Positions 45,683 through 57,700 of a DNA stretch of 64,000 bases are shown here, piece after piece. This stretch comes from Diadema setosum (lineage: Eukaryota > Echinodermata > Echinoidea > Diadematoida > Diadematidae). The stretch spans positions 24,131,192 to 24,195,191 of the forward strand of contig CM067072.1 in assembly GCA_033980235.1 (NCBI GenBank), read 5' to 3'. Position 1 is the stretch's first letter. Each line of letters opens with the position of its first letter. The position numbers were made by a program, and so were the translations under genes. The notes beneath the pieces were generated by a model. That model was not told where the DNA came from. It saw nothing but the letters and a program-made list of their open reading frames with translations, and did no database searches.

Positions 45683-48109
45683 GTGGCTGGTAAACCACAG
45701 CATTCAGTGAAGCCGGCGCCATTGATTCCGATACCTGCATTTGAAGAACCATTCAGTCGGGTTCTAGTTGACTGTGTTGGACCTTTGCCTAGGACTAGGT
45801 CGGGTCATAAGTACCTCTTGACAATCATGGATATGTCTACACGGTTTCCAGAGGCTATCCCATTGCGAAATATCACTGCTAAGACTGTGATAGATGCTCT
45901 AGTGCAGTTTTTCACTAGGTATGGGTTGCCCAAGGAAGTGCAGTCTGACCAAGGGTCAAATTTCATGTCAGGCATATTTCAAGAGGTGATGTATCGTTTG
46001 GGTGTGAAGCAGCTGAAGTCGTCAGCTTATCATCCCCAATCCCAAGGTGCGTTGGAGCGCTACCACCAGACCCTAAAGACAATGATTAGGGCATTTTGTG
46101 AGGAGTATCCCGAGGATTGGGATAAGGGCATCCCTTTCCTGCTGTTCGCAACGAGGGACTCCCCAAATGAGTCGACGGGTTTCAGCCCATTTGAGTTGGT
46201 GTACGGTCATGAAGTTAGGGGCCCACTGAAGCTCATCAAAGAGAAATTCATGACTGAGGATGATGAGGTCCACCTACTTGACTATGTGTCAAAGTTTCGT
46301 GAAAGGCTTTCAAAGGCTTGTGAGGTAGCTAGGGAACACTTGAAAGTGTCACAAGACTCTATGAAGAGAAAGGCAGACAAAAATGCCAAAGCCCGAACTT
46401 TCAAACCAGGTGACAAAGTTCTTGTACTGCTGCCCATACAAGGTGAACCACTGAAAGCCAAGTTCAGTGGCCCATACTGTGTCAAAAAGAAACTCAATGA
46501 TGTGAACTATGTGATCAGTACTCCAGACAGACGAAAAGATCAGAGGGTGTGTCATGTAAACATGCTGAAAGAGTACTATGAGAGAAAGGCTAGTCAGCCG
46601 GTAGGCGTAGCTCAGGTGGTAGAAGAAGAAGTAGATGAAGAGGGAGAAGCTCAAGATGAGAATGGAAGTGAGCCCTCTAGTGCCAGGTTGTCTAACTCAG
46701 AGATGTTAGGGAAAGTAGATGAGGCACTGAACTACCTACCTGAAAATCAGAGGAAAGATGTGACTAGTCTGTTACATGAGTACAAAGAAGTGTGTAAAGA
46801 CAAACCAGGTTGCACCCCTCTGGCTGTACATGATGTTGATGTAGGAGATGCTGACCCTATCAAGCAAAACCCTTACAGGTTAAACCCGAGCAAACTGCAA
46901 AAAGTAAGGGAAGAGGTTCAATACATGCTAGACAATGACATAATAGAACCAAGTAAAAGCAGTTGGAGCTCCCCAATCGTCATGGTGCCCAAACCGGATG
47001 GGTCTCAAAGATTCTGTATAGATTACAGAAAGGTGAATGCCGTGACGAAAACAGACTCTTTCCCCATTCCCAGACTAGAAGACTGCATTGACAGGGTCGG
47101 AAATTCTGCATATGTCAGTAAAATAGACCTTCTAAAGGGATACTGGCAAGTGCCCTTGACCGACAAAGCCAGGGAGATTTCTGCCTTTGCCACACCAGAT
47201 GGCTTGTTCCAATGCAAAGTAATGCCATTTGGCATGAAAAATGCTCCGGCCACCTTCCAACGGCTGACAAACCAAATCATTGCCGGACTTGACAACTGTG
47301 TAGTATACATTGATGACATTCTAGTGTATAGTGACACGTGGGAAGAGCACATTACACACTTGCGGCAACTCTTTGATCGACTTAAGGAGGCCGGATTGGT
47401 GATTAATCTGGCAAAGAGTGAATTTGCAAAGGCCAAAGTGGTGTATCTCGGGCATGTAGTCGGTCAGGGACAGGTATTGCCAAGAGAAGCCAAGGTAGAA
47501 GCTATACTAGGTTTTCCCATCCCCCAATCCAAGAAGGAGTTGCTCAGATTCCTGGGCATGGCTGGTTTCTACAGGAAATTTGTACCGAATTTCAGCACTG
47601 TAGTCACCCCCCTAACAAACCTGCTGAAGGGCAAGGCAAAGTACACCTGGACTGATGAGTGTCAAAGAGCCTTCGAGAAACTAAAAGCAGTCCTTGCTAA
47701 TGAGCCTGTTTTGGCAGCTCCTGACTTCCAAAAGCCATTCAAAGTGGCAATAGATGCTAGTGATGTAGGAGTGGGAGCGGTTTTGCTCCAAGAAGATGAA
47801 GAAGGCACTGAACGTCCGGTTAGCTACTTTTCCAAAAAGTTGAACGCATACCAGAAAAAATACTCAACTATCGAGAAGGAGGCTCTCAGTCTCATCCTTG
47901 CCCTCCAGCAATATGAAGTGTACTTGACCAATAGCAAAGGGGAGATCACGGTCTATACTGACCACAACCCCTTGGTCTTTTTAGACCGGTTCAAAATGAA
48001 GAACAACAGACTGTTCAGATGAAGCATGATGACGCAGCCATATGCTCTCAAAATCAAACATGTGGCAGGCAAAAATAATGTAATTGCTGACGCTTTGTCA
48101 AGAGTGTAA
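45683..48109 (+). pseudogene. Integrase core - reverse transcriptase - RNase H, interrupted
   Basis: The frame continues from the preceding stop. Integrase has a classical D,D(35)E triad at codons 45770, 45947 and 46055 and a GPY-type C-terminal module near 46463. A short acidic linker follows (about 46610-46700). RT comes next with YIDD at 47306-47317, the KIDLLKGYWQVPL region, and VPKPDG. RNase H carries its DAS motif (D at 47753) and TDHNPL near 47958. A UGA at 48020-48022 cuts the end of RNase H; the same frame then runs to a UAA at 48107-48109 and ends in the usual ADALSR-type tail. Integrase placed before RT is the notable feature. No chromodomain or env was seen. Confidence 0.9.
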
Positions 48110-48443
48110 CATGAAGAGAGTATCGAAGGTGAAAAGTTTTCACCGCATATCACTTACAGTGTACATTGTATGTGTTTAGCATATATATCCATTAATGTAT
48201 GCAAACAGTTTGACATGATTGTACATGTATAAGCTCCAAGAATCCAAGCAATATCAATGTAAATGGTATCCATGAAAAGAGAACATGGAATTAATGCAGC
48301 TATTCAAAAGGCATATGATAGCATATGATTATTGTTGCTTGACTTGGATTTTACCTCATATTCATTGTAAATAACAATGAGAAATTGTGAAGGTAAAAGA
48401 AACCCTTGCTACGGCAAGGCTTTCTTTTTCCCATGGGGGATGG
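48110..48443 (+). other. 3' untranslated segment and polypurine tract of the LTR element
   Basis: About 330 bases lie between the pol end and the 3' LTR with no open frame of note. The last 11 bases (ATGGGGGATGG, 48433-48443) abut the LTR and are the likely polypurine tract priming plus-strand synthesis. Confidence 0.65.
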
Positions 48444-49596
48444 TGTCACAAATGTACACACAAGTAGTTATATGTACATGTATCAAGGTTGTATGCATGG
48501 TTGTTTTAATGTGCACATTGTATGTACACAGGCAGACCAGATTAATGGAGAACATTCTATATGATATAGATATAGTACATACAGGCTGACCAGATCAGTG
48601 GAGAAAATTCTATGTGGTATACAATGTAGCTACAGTACATGTATGCATGTGACAGGAAATACATTATAGCTCACTCAATCTAGAATGATTTCACCCATTC
48701 CAGAAAATTCTGGGAAGTGCTGGCTGAGTGAGGCACTGCCCTTGTAGCCCAATGTGATTGGTAGTTAATTTTGGCAATGATGTTATGCACATATTAGGAA
48801 GTGAGTCATCCAGGATTCCTGGAATTTGGACTTGCTAGTATGTTCAGGTATGAAGCCCCAGGTTGGAGAAAATTACAGAATGTACCAGAAAGGGGTGAAT
48901 GGATAGTATATAAGCAGGAGGAATTCTGAGGTAGGCAGAGTACCCAACACCTCTGCTCTGAGAGTTACGTCACTTCTGGCTCTGAAGCGACTTGTTATAG
49001 TCAGTCCTGTGTTACCTGCTGACCTGCTATACAAACTGTGTTTGTGGAGATAAGGCTTGGGAGACATTTTGCCTGCAGAGAATTAATTTGCCTACACTGG
49101 AGATAGACTCCATATTTTAGTGTCAACGGACATTATTACGGCAAAGCTGTGACGGGCTGGATTCCGAGCTGGACATTATAAAGTGAATCATCATTCAACG
49201 CATCGACTGGACGTGGTCATCATAACATTGGATTCTGCACATTTCGCTGTGGACCTATACCCTGGATTTATAACGTGGATTATTGCAACCAGTGCCTCTG
49301 AATTTATGTTGGAGGAATCATTCATCGGTGCATCAAGGACCATTCATTTGTGTGTCGAACATCGTATCTGGACATCACCAGGGGACTATGTGAACATCGT
49401 CATTATCAGATTTTGGACTGTAACAAGTGTAAGTGATTCTATTACTGATTTGTAATTGTTTCTATTGATCATTATTGTACTGATGTGAAACCCGATTACG
49501 AGTCTGTACCCACAATATCACTGTTAATAAACCGCCTGAACATTAGTTGATTGTTTCTTTTGTGCGATCATTCTCAGAGTGATTTTGGTCGTAACA
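48444..49596 (+). repeat. 3' LTR of the Gmr1-like element
   Basis: This 1153-bp LTR is the same as the 5' LTR except at 49035 (A; G at 42730) in my reading. Its AATAAA is at 49526-49531. The target duplication TGTG follows at 49597-49600. Confidence 0.92.
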
Positions 49597-49600
49597 TGTG

Positions 49601-52018
49601 ACATTCAAAAACATTCAGAAGTTTTGCCAAATTAATCAGTTCGTGGGTATTTTGTGCTACAACAGTCTGTCATGTCATGTTCATTATAAAACATTTTGAG
49701 TGTGGGTGATACTAGCTTGTGCTTTAGAGTACCAGTTTCTCTATCATATCACTGTATATATGCCATTTATTTAATGGGGTTTTTCTTTTTGTGAATTTCA
49801 CGGGTAGGGTACAACTTGCGAATTTTACAACACACCAAAGTATCAACTTTGATCACATCATATACTGCATGATCACGAATGTCAACCACTGGCGAAAATT
49901 GTCAGGAAGTCCCAATTCAAACACACACACACACACAAATAATTATGATAAACTTGATATTAATGTGGCATACTTGCCAAGCACTACTTGCCAAGCACTC
50001 CGTTCTCGGGGATTTAATGCTTCTAGAAAACACTGAAGATGTCCATGTGATGACAATGTGTCAATTTAACAATGTGATAAGACTTACAAAGATGGCAAAA
50101 ATAGTCTTAGTTTCACTGCATTGGTTTAATAATTGTGCGGTATTTTGCAGCTTACCAAAGCAGTGAAAGTGCTGTTTGTGTTGTCATGATGGGTTTATTA
50201 TCGACATGAGATAAGCACACTGTTGTTAATGAGAAAGTATAAGAACCATGACTCAAATCTATGGGGAATTACATCATCTCAGGGCTCAGGGCTAGGGGGA
50301 TGATGGGAATTATTCTGGCTCAACTCAATTTTTGTATCTTTTCTTTTTCTTTGGTGGGGGTGGTAGAGTATATTATGAAGTTTTCCAATATTAATGGTCC
50401 AAAGGCTTTTTTTATAATGATCATACTTTTACCCTGTACGAAATAAAACAAAGTATGGATGTATGCTTAAAGATCATGTAACATAAGGGACAAAAAAAAA
50501 AAATTCTGTTGTTCACATAAGAAACACCAAAGGAAAAAATATATTTATATTACACACACTGCCATCTAAGCGAGTACCAAACATAAATAGTAGATTGCCT
50601 AGTACATCAGGTGATGATCTAATGATTAATTCTGGATTGATATATGTGCTTTCCTGCAAAACATCATTAACTATTCTCTCACAGTATTTACTGATTACAT
50701 TTCCTTGTTAAGTCTGATTTCTATAGACATTTTGTCTTCCTCAAATCTCATACTCTGCTTTAATATACATTGTATAGGATGCATATAGCCCAACACTGAG
50801 GGTACTTATTCACTTATCTGAAACGTAACGCTGCAAATTAGACGGCGCTTTCAAACACAAAATGCGACATCTTCCGTGTCAGCTTAATATGTGATCCTAC
50901 ACACCCTGAAGGAGAGCGGTCTACACATTGCCCCGCGGTGAAACTCGCCAAGAATAGAAGAAAAGTCGGAGTGAAATATGGTTCCAAAGTTCTAATTGGA
51001 GCAGAAAATAGAGAGGGGCCATGGATCCTGCTCGGGCTCACCACAATCAATCATATCGGGAAAATTCTCCCTGACGTCATCTCGGAGTTCGGAGGGGGGA
51101 GCGCGGGAGGAGAGATTGATCGCATCTGCCGGGAGAGAGACCGGAGGATGAGGCTTGTCTCGATGCGGCATTTGGGCCTTTCGTCTCCTGGCAATTAAAC
51201 AATCACCTAGGAAGTTATGTTTCAGAGAGGTATAGCGAGTGGCTCCACTGACAATGCATTGTCTCATAGGCCTTTTATCTATTTTTTTTTTTTGAAGGTG
51301 CAGTTAGGCATAGCACAGCATAAGACAACATCTCAGCAAGGCAAACGGATTTTGCCAACCAACAGGTCCTGTCCAAATTGTCAGAAATGTATATGCCACC
51401 ATTCACTTGGAAGTAAATTATCAAAAAGTAACAAACTCAGAGTAGAAATGATGTCGCACTCATCCCCTTCATGTCTGCACACGATTACACTCCCACACAC
51501 ATTCATGAAGCGTGCCACCGTGTATGCGCTGTATCTCCATGCAGAATGCAACTTGTACAGTGAATAAAATTCATCTCGAATACTTTTTATGAGCATCTCA
51601 CATCTCTACCTACATCCTATATTGTAATCTCATTTTGTCTCTTTCCATCTCCCTCCTCATCTCTCTCTCTCTTTCTATTTCTTCTTTTCTTTCTAATTTT
51701 TCTTCTTCTCTATCACCTCCCCCCACCCCCCCCCCCCCGTTTTTCTTTTGTCCAGCTATATTTCCCCTTGTACAGTATAGGGCATGTATTACTTTTATTA
51801 GTTGACACCCTCCCCAGTGACAAGCCAAGAAAACTGCTGTGCCGATCAGCTGGGAAAGGAGGCAGCCTGCTGGCATTTTGTGACCAGAGTTTCAAAAGGT
51901 CTTTGAATGTCACTCCAACCACTCCCGTGGTCGCACTGACATCAATGGGAATTTCGTGGGAAACCTCGCATTCGTGCCCACGGTATCACGCATCCGTGAA
52001 AGTTGGGGGCCCAATACC
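49601..52018. other. Noncoding stretch downstream of the LTR element
   Basis: AT-rich to about 50800, then a GC-rich complex block (50820-51200, many CG dinucleotides, both strands open in short frames), then T/C-rich tracts with 13 C at 51726-51738. No exon recognised. Confidence 0.4.
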
Positions 52019-52114
52019 TTATCAGCCCATTGAAGATGAGTCCCATGTATACTTGGGCACGTGTCTACAGGAAATGCACGTTGTACCAAAACCAGCTCGT
52101 CCTCAATGGGTTAA
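52019..52114. mobile_element. TTAA mini-foldback, type 1 copy 3 (reverse orientation)
   Basis: Ends CTCGTCCTCAATGGGTTAA. The left arm CCCATTGAAGATGAGTC and the central GTCTACAGGAAATG are the reverse complement of type 1 copies with several changes. Confidence 0.6.
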
Positions 52115-53235
52115 ACATACAAAAACTCTCAATTGGTGAATTACGTGGCTCCTACAAAGATCGCAGTATCTGAAGTACTGTATAGGCCATACATATTTCA
52201 CGAGTATGACATTAAGCAAATTTTGATGTTTGTAGGACAATCTCATGAATGAGTGAATTTGTGATTGAAAGCCATTACGAAGGAGAGAGGAAATAATCTT
52301 TAGCTCAATTCCAGAAAAAATTTAGCAATTTCCAAATCTGGAACAATGTACATCATTTGTATTACAGGAGAGAATCTGTCTGTGAGTTGGCACTGCCATG
52401 GATATGAGTAAATTTGCACAATTCAAAAATAGACTACTGTAAAATATATACCACATACAGGGGTCTGGATGAGTACGTCTCCTAAACTTTCTCTCTAGAA
52501 TATCTACTCTTCTTTTCTACTCAAAACTTGGGGGTAAAGAGTTTCCGTTCCCAGGGGGAATCCTAGCACCTCATCCCCTGGGAGTGTGATGAGAGACAGG
52601 GGGAGATAGAGAGAGGGAGAGGGGGGATTTCTCTCTCCTTCTCTCATCTATACCATACATTACATGGTCCTACCGAGAGAACTTTTCCTTCCATTACACT
52701 ACATGCATTCATAAAGCTTTAAAGTAATATGAAGACATGCCATCCACGTACACTTAAAATATGCTGTTTGTTTTGCATCATTAATTAAAGAAAAATAGTT
52801 TTTCGTTGTTGTTGTTTGTTTTTTGTTACAAAGACCACTGTGTGGGCAGTGCTCCATCTCCTTCTAAATGATGCATGTAAAATGAAAACATTACACAAAT
52901 ACAGACAATAAAATAGGTAGCCTCATGCAGCCTGCTATGGGAGAAAAATAACATTCGATTCATTCAGTAGATTTACATGGTTATTCGTCCAAGATTTACA
53001 TGCAAATGAGTGCATCAATAAAACAATTTTCATTAAGAAAACAAAGAATCTTCTCATGTTAAATTGAGTATTGATGGTGATGTCACAAGGCACCCACGTG
53101 GGAAATGCATCATTAATTTGCCAATTTGCTCCATGGGACCAATTTGCTACAGACTCCCTGTAGTTTTTGCAGGGACACTTTGCTTCCATGTGAATTGTAT
53201 TACAGTGGCAAAGTCTGTTCGCTGGTCTCTCTTGG
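52115..53235. other. Noncoding stretch
   Basis: AT-rich sequence with a GA-rich tract (52590-52630). Nothing recognisable besides possible decayed LINE ORF1 sequence near its end. Confidence 0.4.
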
Positions 53236-53475
53236 TTTTATGTTATACATTATCGGGCAAGGAAAGTGCTCCGGAATAGCCAAGGGACCCCTGTTTTCAT
53301 TCATGAAAGCCTCACCAAAACGAGAAGTGAGCTTTTCTGGGCAGTCAAATCATCAGAAGCTGTAAAGGTCGCTTGGACCCAAGATGGCCGAATCTATGCA
53401 CTGTTTAAACAGGGGGAGAGAAGGGTCGCCATTAAGAGCAAAGACGACCTCAGGAACCTAATGGGAAATTCCTAA
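53236..53475 (+). pseudogene. LINE ORF1-like (baculovirus FP-type C-terminus) fragment
   Basis: The frame reads YRARKVLRNSQ, then TPVFIHESLTKTRSELFWA, then KVAWTQDGRIYALFKQ, ending at a stop at 53473-53475. This resembles the C-terminal half of the FP-like ORF1 proteins of CR1/jockey-group LINEs, which bind RNA (pattern YR.R...L, then a hydrophobic I/V-N/H-E-LT motif and a W..G.I element). Upstream the frame is closed at 53161, so only the tail remains. It may belong to the same LINE as the protein at 54761, but 1285 bases separate them, longer than usual, so a separate or rearranged copy is possible. Confidence 0.6.
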
Positions 53476-54760
53476 GGCTGTGCAAGTCCGTTAAAGTTAA
53501 ATGAGAACGCAACTTGTCATTGATTCTGAGCTGGAGCTCACTAAGCGATTCCCTTTTCACGTCATTGTCTATGTTGCAGCCCATCTTGGGTTATTGTTGG
53601 CATGGAAAGTCATCCTTAATTACGGTTCTTGCTCATCCACTGGGCCCTGCCAGTGAACCTTTTTCACATTTTTGTCCAGCCCAGGAGCTATTACTTGCTC
53701 AGTCAACCATGTTCGCTCGTCAGTCCATGTACAATTGATGTATGGCTTGGATGCTAACAGCGGGGTGCAGTCGAGTGAATCGCACCCCCCCCCCCCCCCC
53801 CCCTCATACCGGTGTCACGGTCGACCCTTCGACGAGTTGTTCTTGTCTATTGAGCTCTGCCAGTGGAACCTTCTTCACATTATGATCAAGCAAAAGCTAT
53901 TACCCACTTAGTCAAGGGCATCAAGGATTTGTGTGTGTGTGTGTGTGTGTGTGTGCGTATATGTGTGTGGAGGACGCCAGATTACGCGGAACCCTTGGAT
54001 GCCAGCGAGATGCCGCTTTTTGTGACCATGTGATCATAAACGCGCGGGCTTTCGCTCGTCAGCCTACTCCCCATATGGTTTAACATACAGCAGTGCACTC
54101 GCCTGGATTTGGAACCCCTCCTCCCCCCCCCCCCCCCCCCCCTGCTAAGTACACGAAAACCTGGCCACTAAATGTTATATCATGCTATCATCTGTTCGGC
54201 AAGGAAATGCCTTCTCTTTATCCTCGGCGCTGTTGCATTTCCGACCTTAATTTACTTTGCCAACTCATCGCAGATATCTTAATCTACTTCTCCAGTGTAC
54301 TCAATTGTGCAATTATGATACTCAATGCTCTAAATGCAATATCAATTTTTTACATAATTCTAAATGTAATTATTGGCGAACGTAGTACTTTTTTACAGAG
54401 CAAAGGTAAAAAAGTGACTGTTATAATTTTTACCCCTTCAATAGGATTTTTTTCCCTTTTTAATCACTTGAATTGCTTAAAGTTTTTCGTTGTTGTTGTT
54501 CTAATTTGATTTTCGTTACATAGACGAAGCTTGATTCTGCCGAATGCAGATCTGTCATTTACGTTAAAGATAATTCATATTGTATTTTTTCTTTTTTGCA
54601 ATTAGAAGTCTGAAATTGTTACTGCCTGGGAAGAAATAAGGCTACATTGCTGGGCACTACAACAGTTATCCCAGCATTCATTCTTACAAATTATTCCTCG
54701 TACCAGTTTGATAATATATATTTGTATACTTTAGTTAACAGTAGGTTTTTCTGTACGTGA
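53476..54760 (+). other. Spacer between LINE ORF1 fragment and ORF2
   Basis: No gene was recognised. The spacer holds an imperfect direct repeat (about 53646-53710 and 53856-53920, sharing CTGCCAGTG, TTCACATT and GCTATTAC words), C runs of 19 and 20 bases (53785-53803, 54123-54142), a TG microsatellite (53933-53955) and an AT-rich 600-bp stretch before the ORF2 start that may be LINE leader. Confidence 0.5.
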
Positions 54761-57700
54761 ATGTATGCGTGTGTGAATTGCAATGCTTCTTCCTCTACTC
54801 AGTCATGGTTGTGTGTAAACTGTGTTTCAGATGCCCTGCCATTTAACCATATTTCCGATGATAATGAATTCTCTCTATCTTTACACAGCTTTTTTCACTT
54901 GTCTACTGAGATTGATATCAGCAAAATACAGTCATTAAAGATTAACCCTTTTACTATTAATTCCGTACATTATACAGACAATAATGAAACTGCTGACCCA
55001 CAGAACTATTTCGAAAATAATTGTGAATATATGTTTATTGAAGATTTTCATACAAAATATGCAAATAAGTGTTCGGATTTCTCCCTTTTCCATATAAACG
55101 CAAGAAGCCTTCAGAAAAATTTTGATTCTTTTAACACACTTTTATCCTCCCTTGATTTTAATTTCAGTGTTGTAGCAGTTTCTGAAACATGGTTTAACAC
55201 AAAAGTGAATTTAGGTTTGTATGATATCGATAATTATTCTCTTGTTCATATTTGTAGACCAGCTGGAAAGGTTGGCGGTGGTGTAGCTCTTTATATAAGA
55301 AATGAATATCAGTTTGTATTACGAACCGACTTATCATGTATATCAAATAATTATGAAATGCTCTTTATAGAAGTTAGCCTTAATGATAAATCTATTGTTG
55401 TTGCATGTATTTATCGTCCACCAAACACTGACATATCAGATTTTACTTCCAGAATTAACGATATTTTTGAAATACTGGAAAATGAAAAGAAAGAAATCTA
55501 TCTCCTGGGCGACTTCAATATCGACTTACTAAATTCTGGTTCCCATCACAAAACAAATGAATTCTTAGACATGATGTATTCTTTTCATTTTTTTCCAATG
55601 ATCACAAAACCAACTCGCATCTCAGCAAATAGAGCCTCTTTAATTGACAACATATATTCTAACACCCCTGAAAATTTTTTTTACAGCGGAATCATCTATG
55701 ATGACCTTTCTGATCACTTTCCAGTATTTGGCATAGTAAAAAACAGAACAAGTATTAAACATAACACTTCAAAGAAAAAAGAAGTACGTAAAAGAATTAT
55801 TAATGATACAAACCTTTTGTTATTTCGTGAGAAACTAAAAAATGTCGATTGGTCAAATGTAAAAGAATGTATAGATGTTGACGAGTGTTATAACACATTT
55901 TTTGAAAAATTTTATGATATATATGATGATTGTTTTCCTTTTAAGATTATTCATGTGAATAAGGTGGATAAGTGTAAGAAACCTTGGATTACTAAAGGTA
56001 TTCTTAAGTCTATAAATCGTAAAAACAGATTATATAAAGCAAGTTTAAAGAATCCAGACATAAAACATAAGACTGCTTATAAAGATTATAAAAACAAACT
56101 TACAAACACCATTCGTTATTCTAAATATAGATATTATAATGAATTGTTTTCGTCTGTAAAAGGTGACTTAAAGAAAACATGGTGTCATATAAATAGTATC
56201 TTAGGTAAGAAAAAACATAATTTCATGCCAAACAATATGTATTTTGATAATTGTAAGTTTTCCTCAAAGCAAGATATTGTGAATCAATTTAACTCTTATT
56301 TCATTAATGTTGGCCAAAAGTTGTCAAAATCGGTATGCAGCCCATCACATTCATTCCAAGAGTTTGTTTCATGTGAGAACGCTGAATCATTTTTTGTTAA
56401 ACCCACCACTATTTATGAATTGTTAAAATTGTCTTCTTTTATAAAAATTTCAAAGGCAAGTGGGCCTGATGATATATCCCCTCGTGTTGTCAAGGATTGT
56501 ATACATTACATAGTTGACCCCTTATGTGATATTTTTAATAAATCTTTAAGCACTGGCTTTGTACCCGAAAAATTAAAGACAGCGAAGATTGTACCTTTGC
56601 ATAAAAAAGATGATCCAAAATATATTGATAATTATAGACCTGTTGCTCTTCTTTCAATTTTTTCTAAACTTCTAGAAAGACTTATGTATGACAGGCTCTA
56701 TGAGTTCCTTACTAAAAATAATATATTAATTTCTGAGCAATTCGGTTTTCGTAAAAATTATTCTACTTCACTCAGTGTTATTTGTTTTACTGACTACATT
56801 CTTCAAGAAATTGACAAAGGTAATTATTGCTGTGGTGTATTTATGGATCTCTCAAAGGCGTTCGACACCATCGACCACCACATCCTGCTAACGAAACTAC
56901 ATCTCTACGGAATAAGAGGTTTACCTCTGCAATGGTTTGGTAGTTATTTATCAAATAGACGGCAGTATGTGGTGGTCGATGGTGTCGAATCCACTCAATT
57001 AGATGTAACTCTTGGCGTACCGCAAGGTTCTGTACTTGGGCCCCTTTTATTCCTTGTATATGTAAATGACATAATTAATTGTTCAAAAATTTTGAGATTT
57101 TCACTTTTTGCAGATGATACTGTGGCATTTTACTCTCATGAAAATGTTACTTCACTTGTACTTACATTGAATAAAGAACTTTGTATGTTAAATGAGTGGT
57201 TTAAATGTAATAAATTGTTTTTGAATTTTAAGAAAACAAAGTATGTTTTGTTCCATTCCAAAAGAAAGAAAATACCACAAAATCTCTCTCCAATACAAAT
57301 AGAAAGTGCTGTTATAGATAGAACTGAATCAATACATTTTTTAGGTATTTTAATCCATGAGTCTCTCGATTGGAAGTGTCACATTACAAACATCACCGCT
57401 AAAATATCGAGAAGTATTGGAATTCTATCTAAACTTAAATCTTTATTACCAAGAAAGATATTGCTTTCTATTTACAATGCTTTAATATTACCTCACCTTA
57501 ACTATTGCAGTGAAATTTGGGGCAAGACATACAAAGTTCATATTGACAAACTGTTCAGATTACAAAAACGTGCGGTACGGCTTGTAACAAAAAGTGATTT
57601 TCGAAGTCCGAGTCTACCTCTTTTCATTAAAAATAAAATCATTCCTATATTTGAACTTGTGCAACTTAATGTATTGGTATTCATGTTTAAGTATCATAAA

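Larger units (their letters stand above)
42139..49596 (+). mobile_element. LTR retrotransposon, Ty3/gypsy-type with integrase before RT (Gmr1-like)
   Basis: This is a complete 7.46-kb element. It has 1153-bp LTRs at 42139-43291 and 48444-49596, both starting TGTCACA and ending GTAACA, flanked by the 4-bp duplication TGTG (42135-42138 and 49597-49600). A leader, a gag-pol frame (43433-48109) and a short untranslated stretch with a purine tract (48433-48443) lie between them. Pol order is protease, integrase, reverse transcriptase, RNase H, which is the Ty1/copia order. The RT, CCHC knuckle and GPY-type integrase C-terminus are of Ty3/gypsy type. That combination defines the Gmr1-like elements known from deuterostomes. 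There is no env-like frame. The LTRs differ at only one position I could find (42730 G, 49035 A), so the insertion is recent. Two in-frame stops (45680-45682, 48020-48022) make this copy defective. Confidence 0.92.

Noticed and set aside
45683..48022. Separate second ORF translated from its own start
   Set aside because: It directly continues the upstream frame after a stop within the integrase zinc domain and has no ATG at its start. Disruption of a single frame is simpler.
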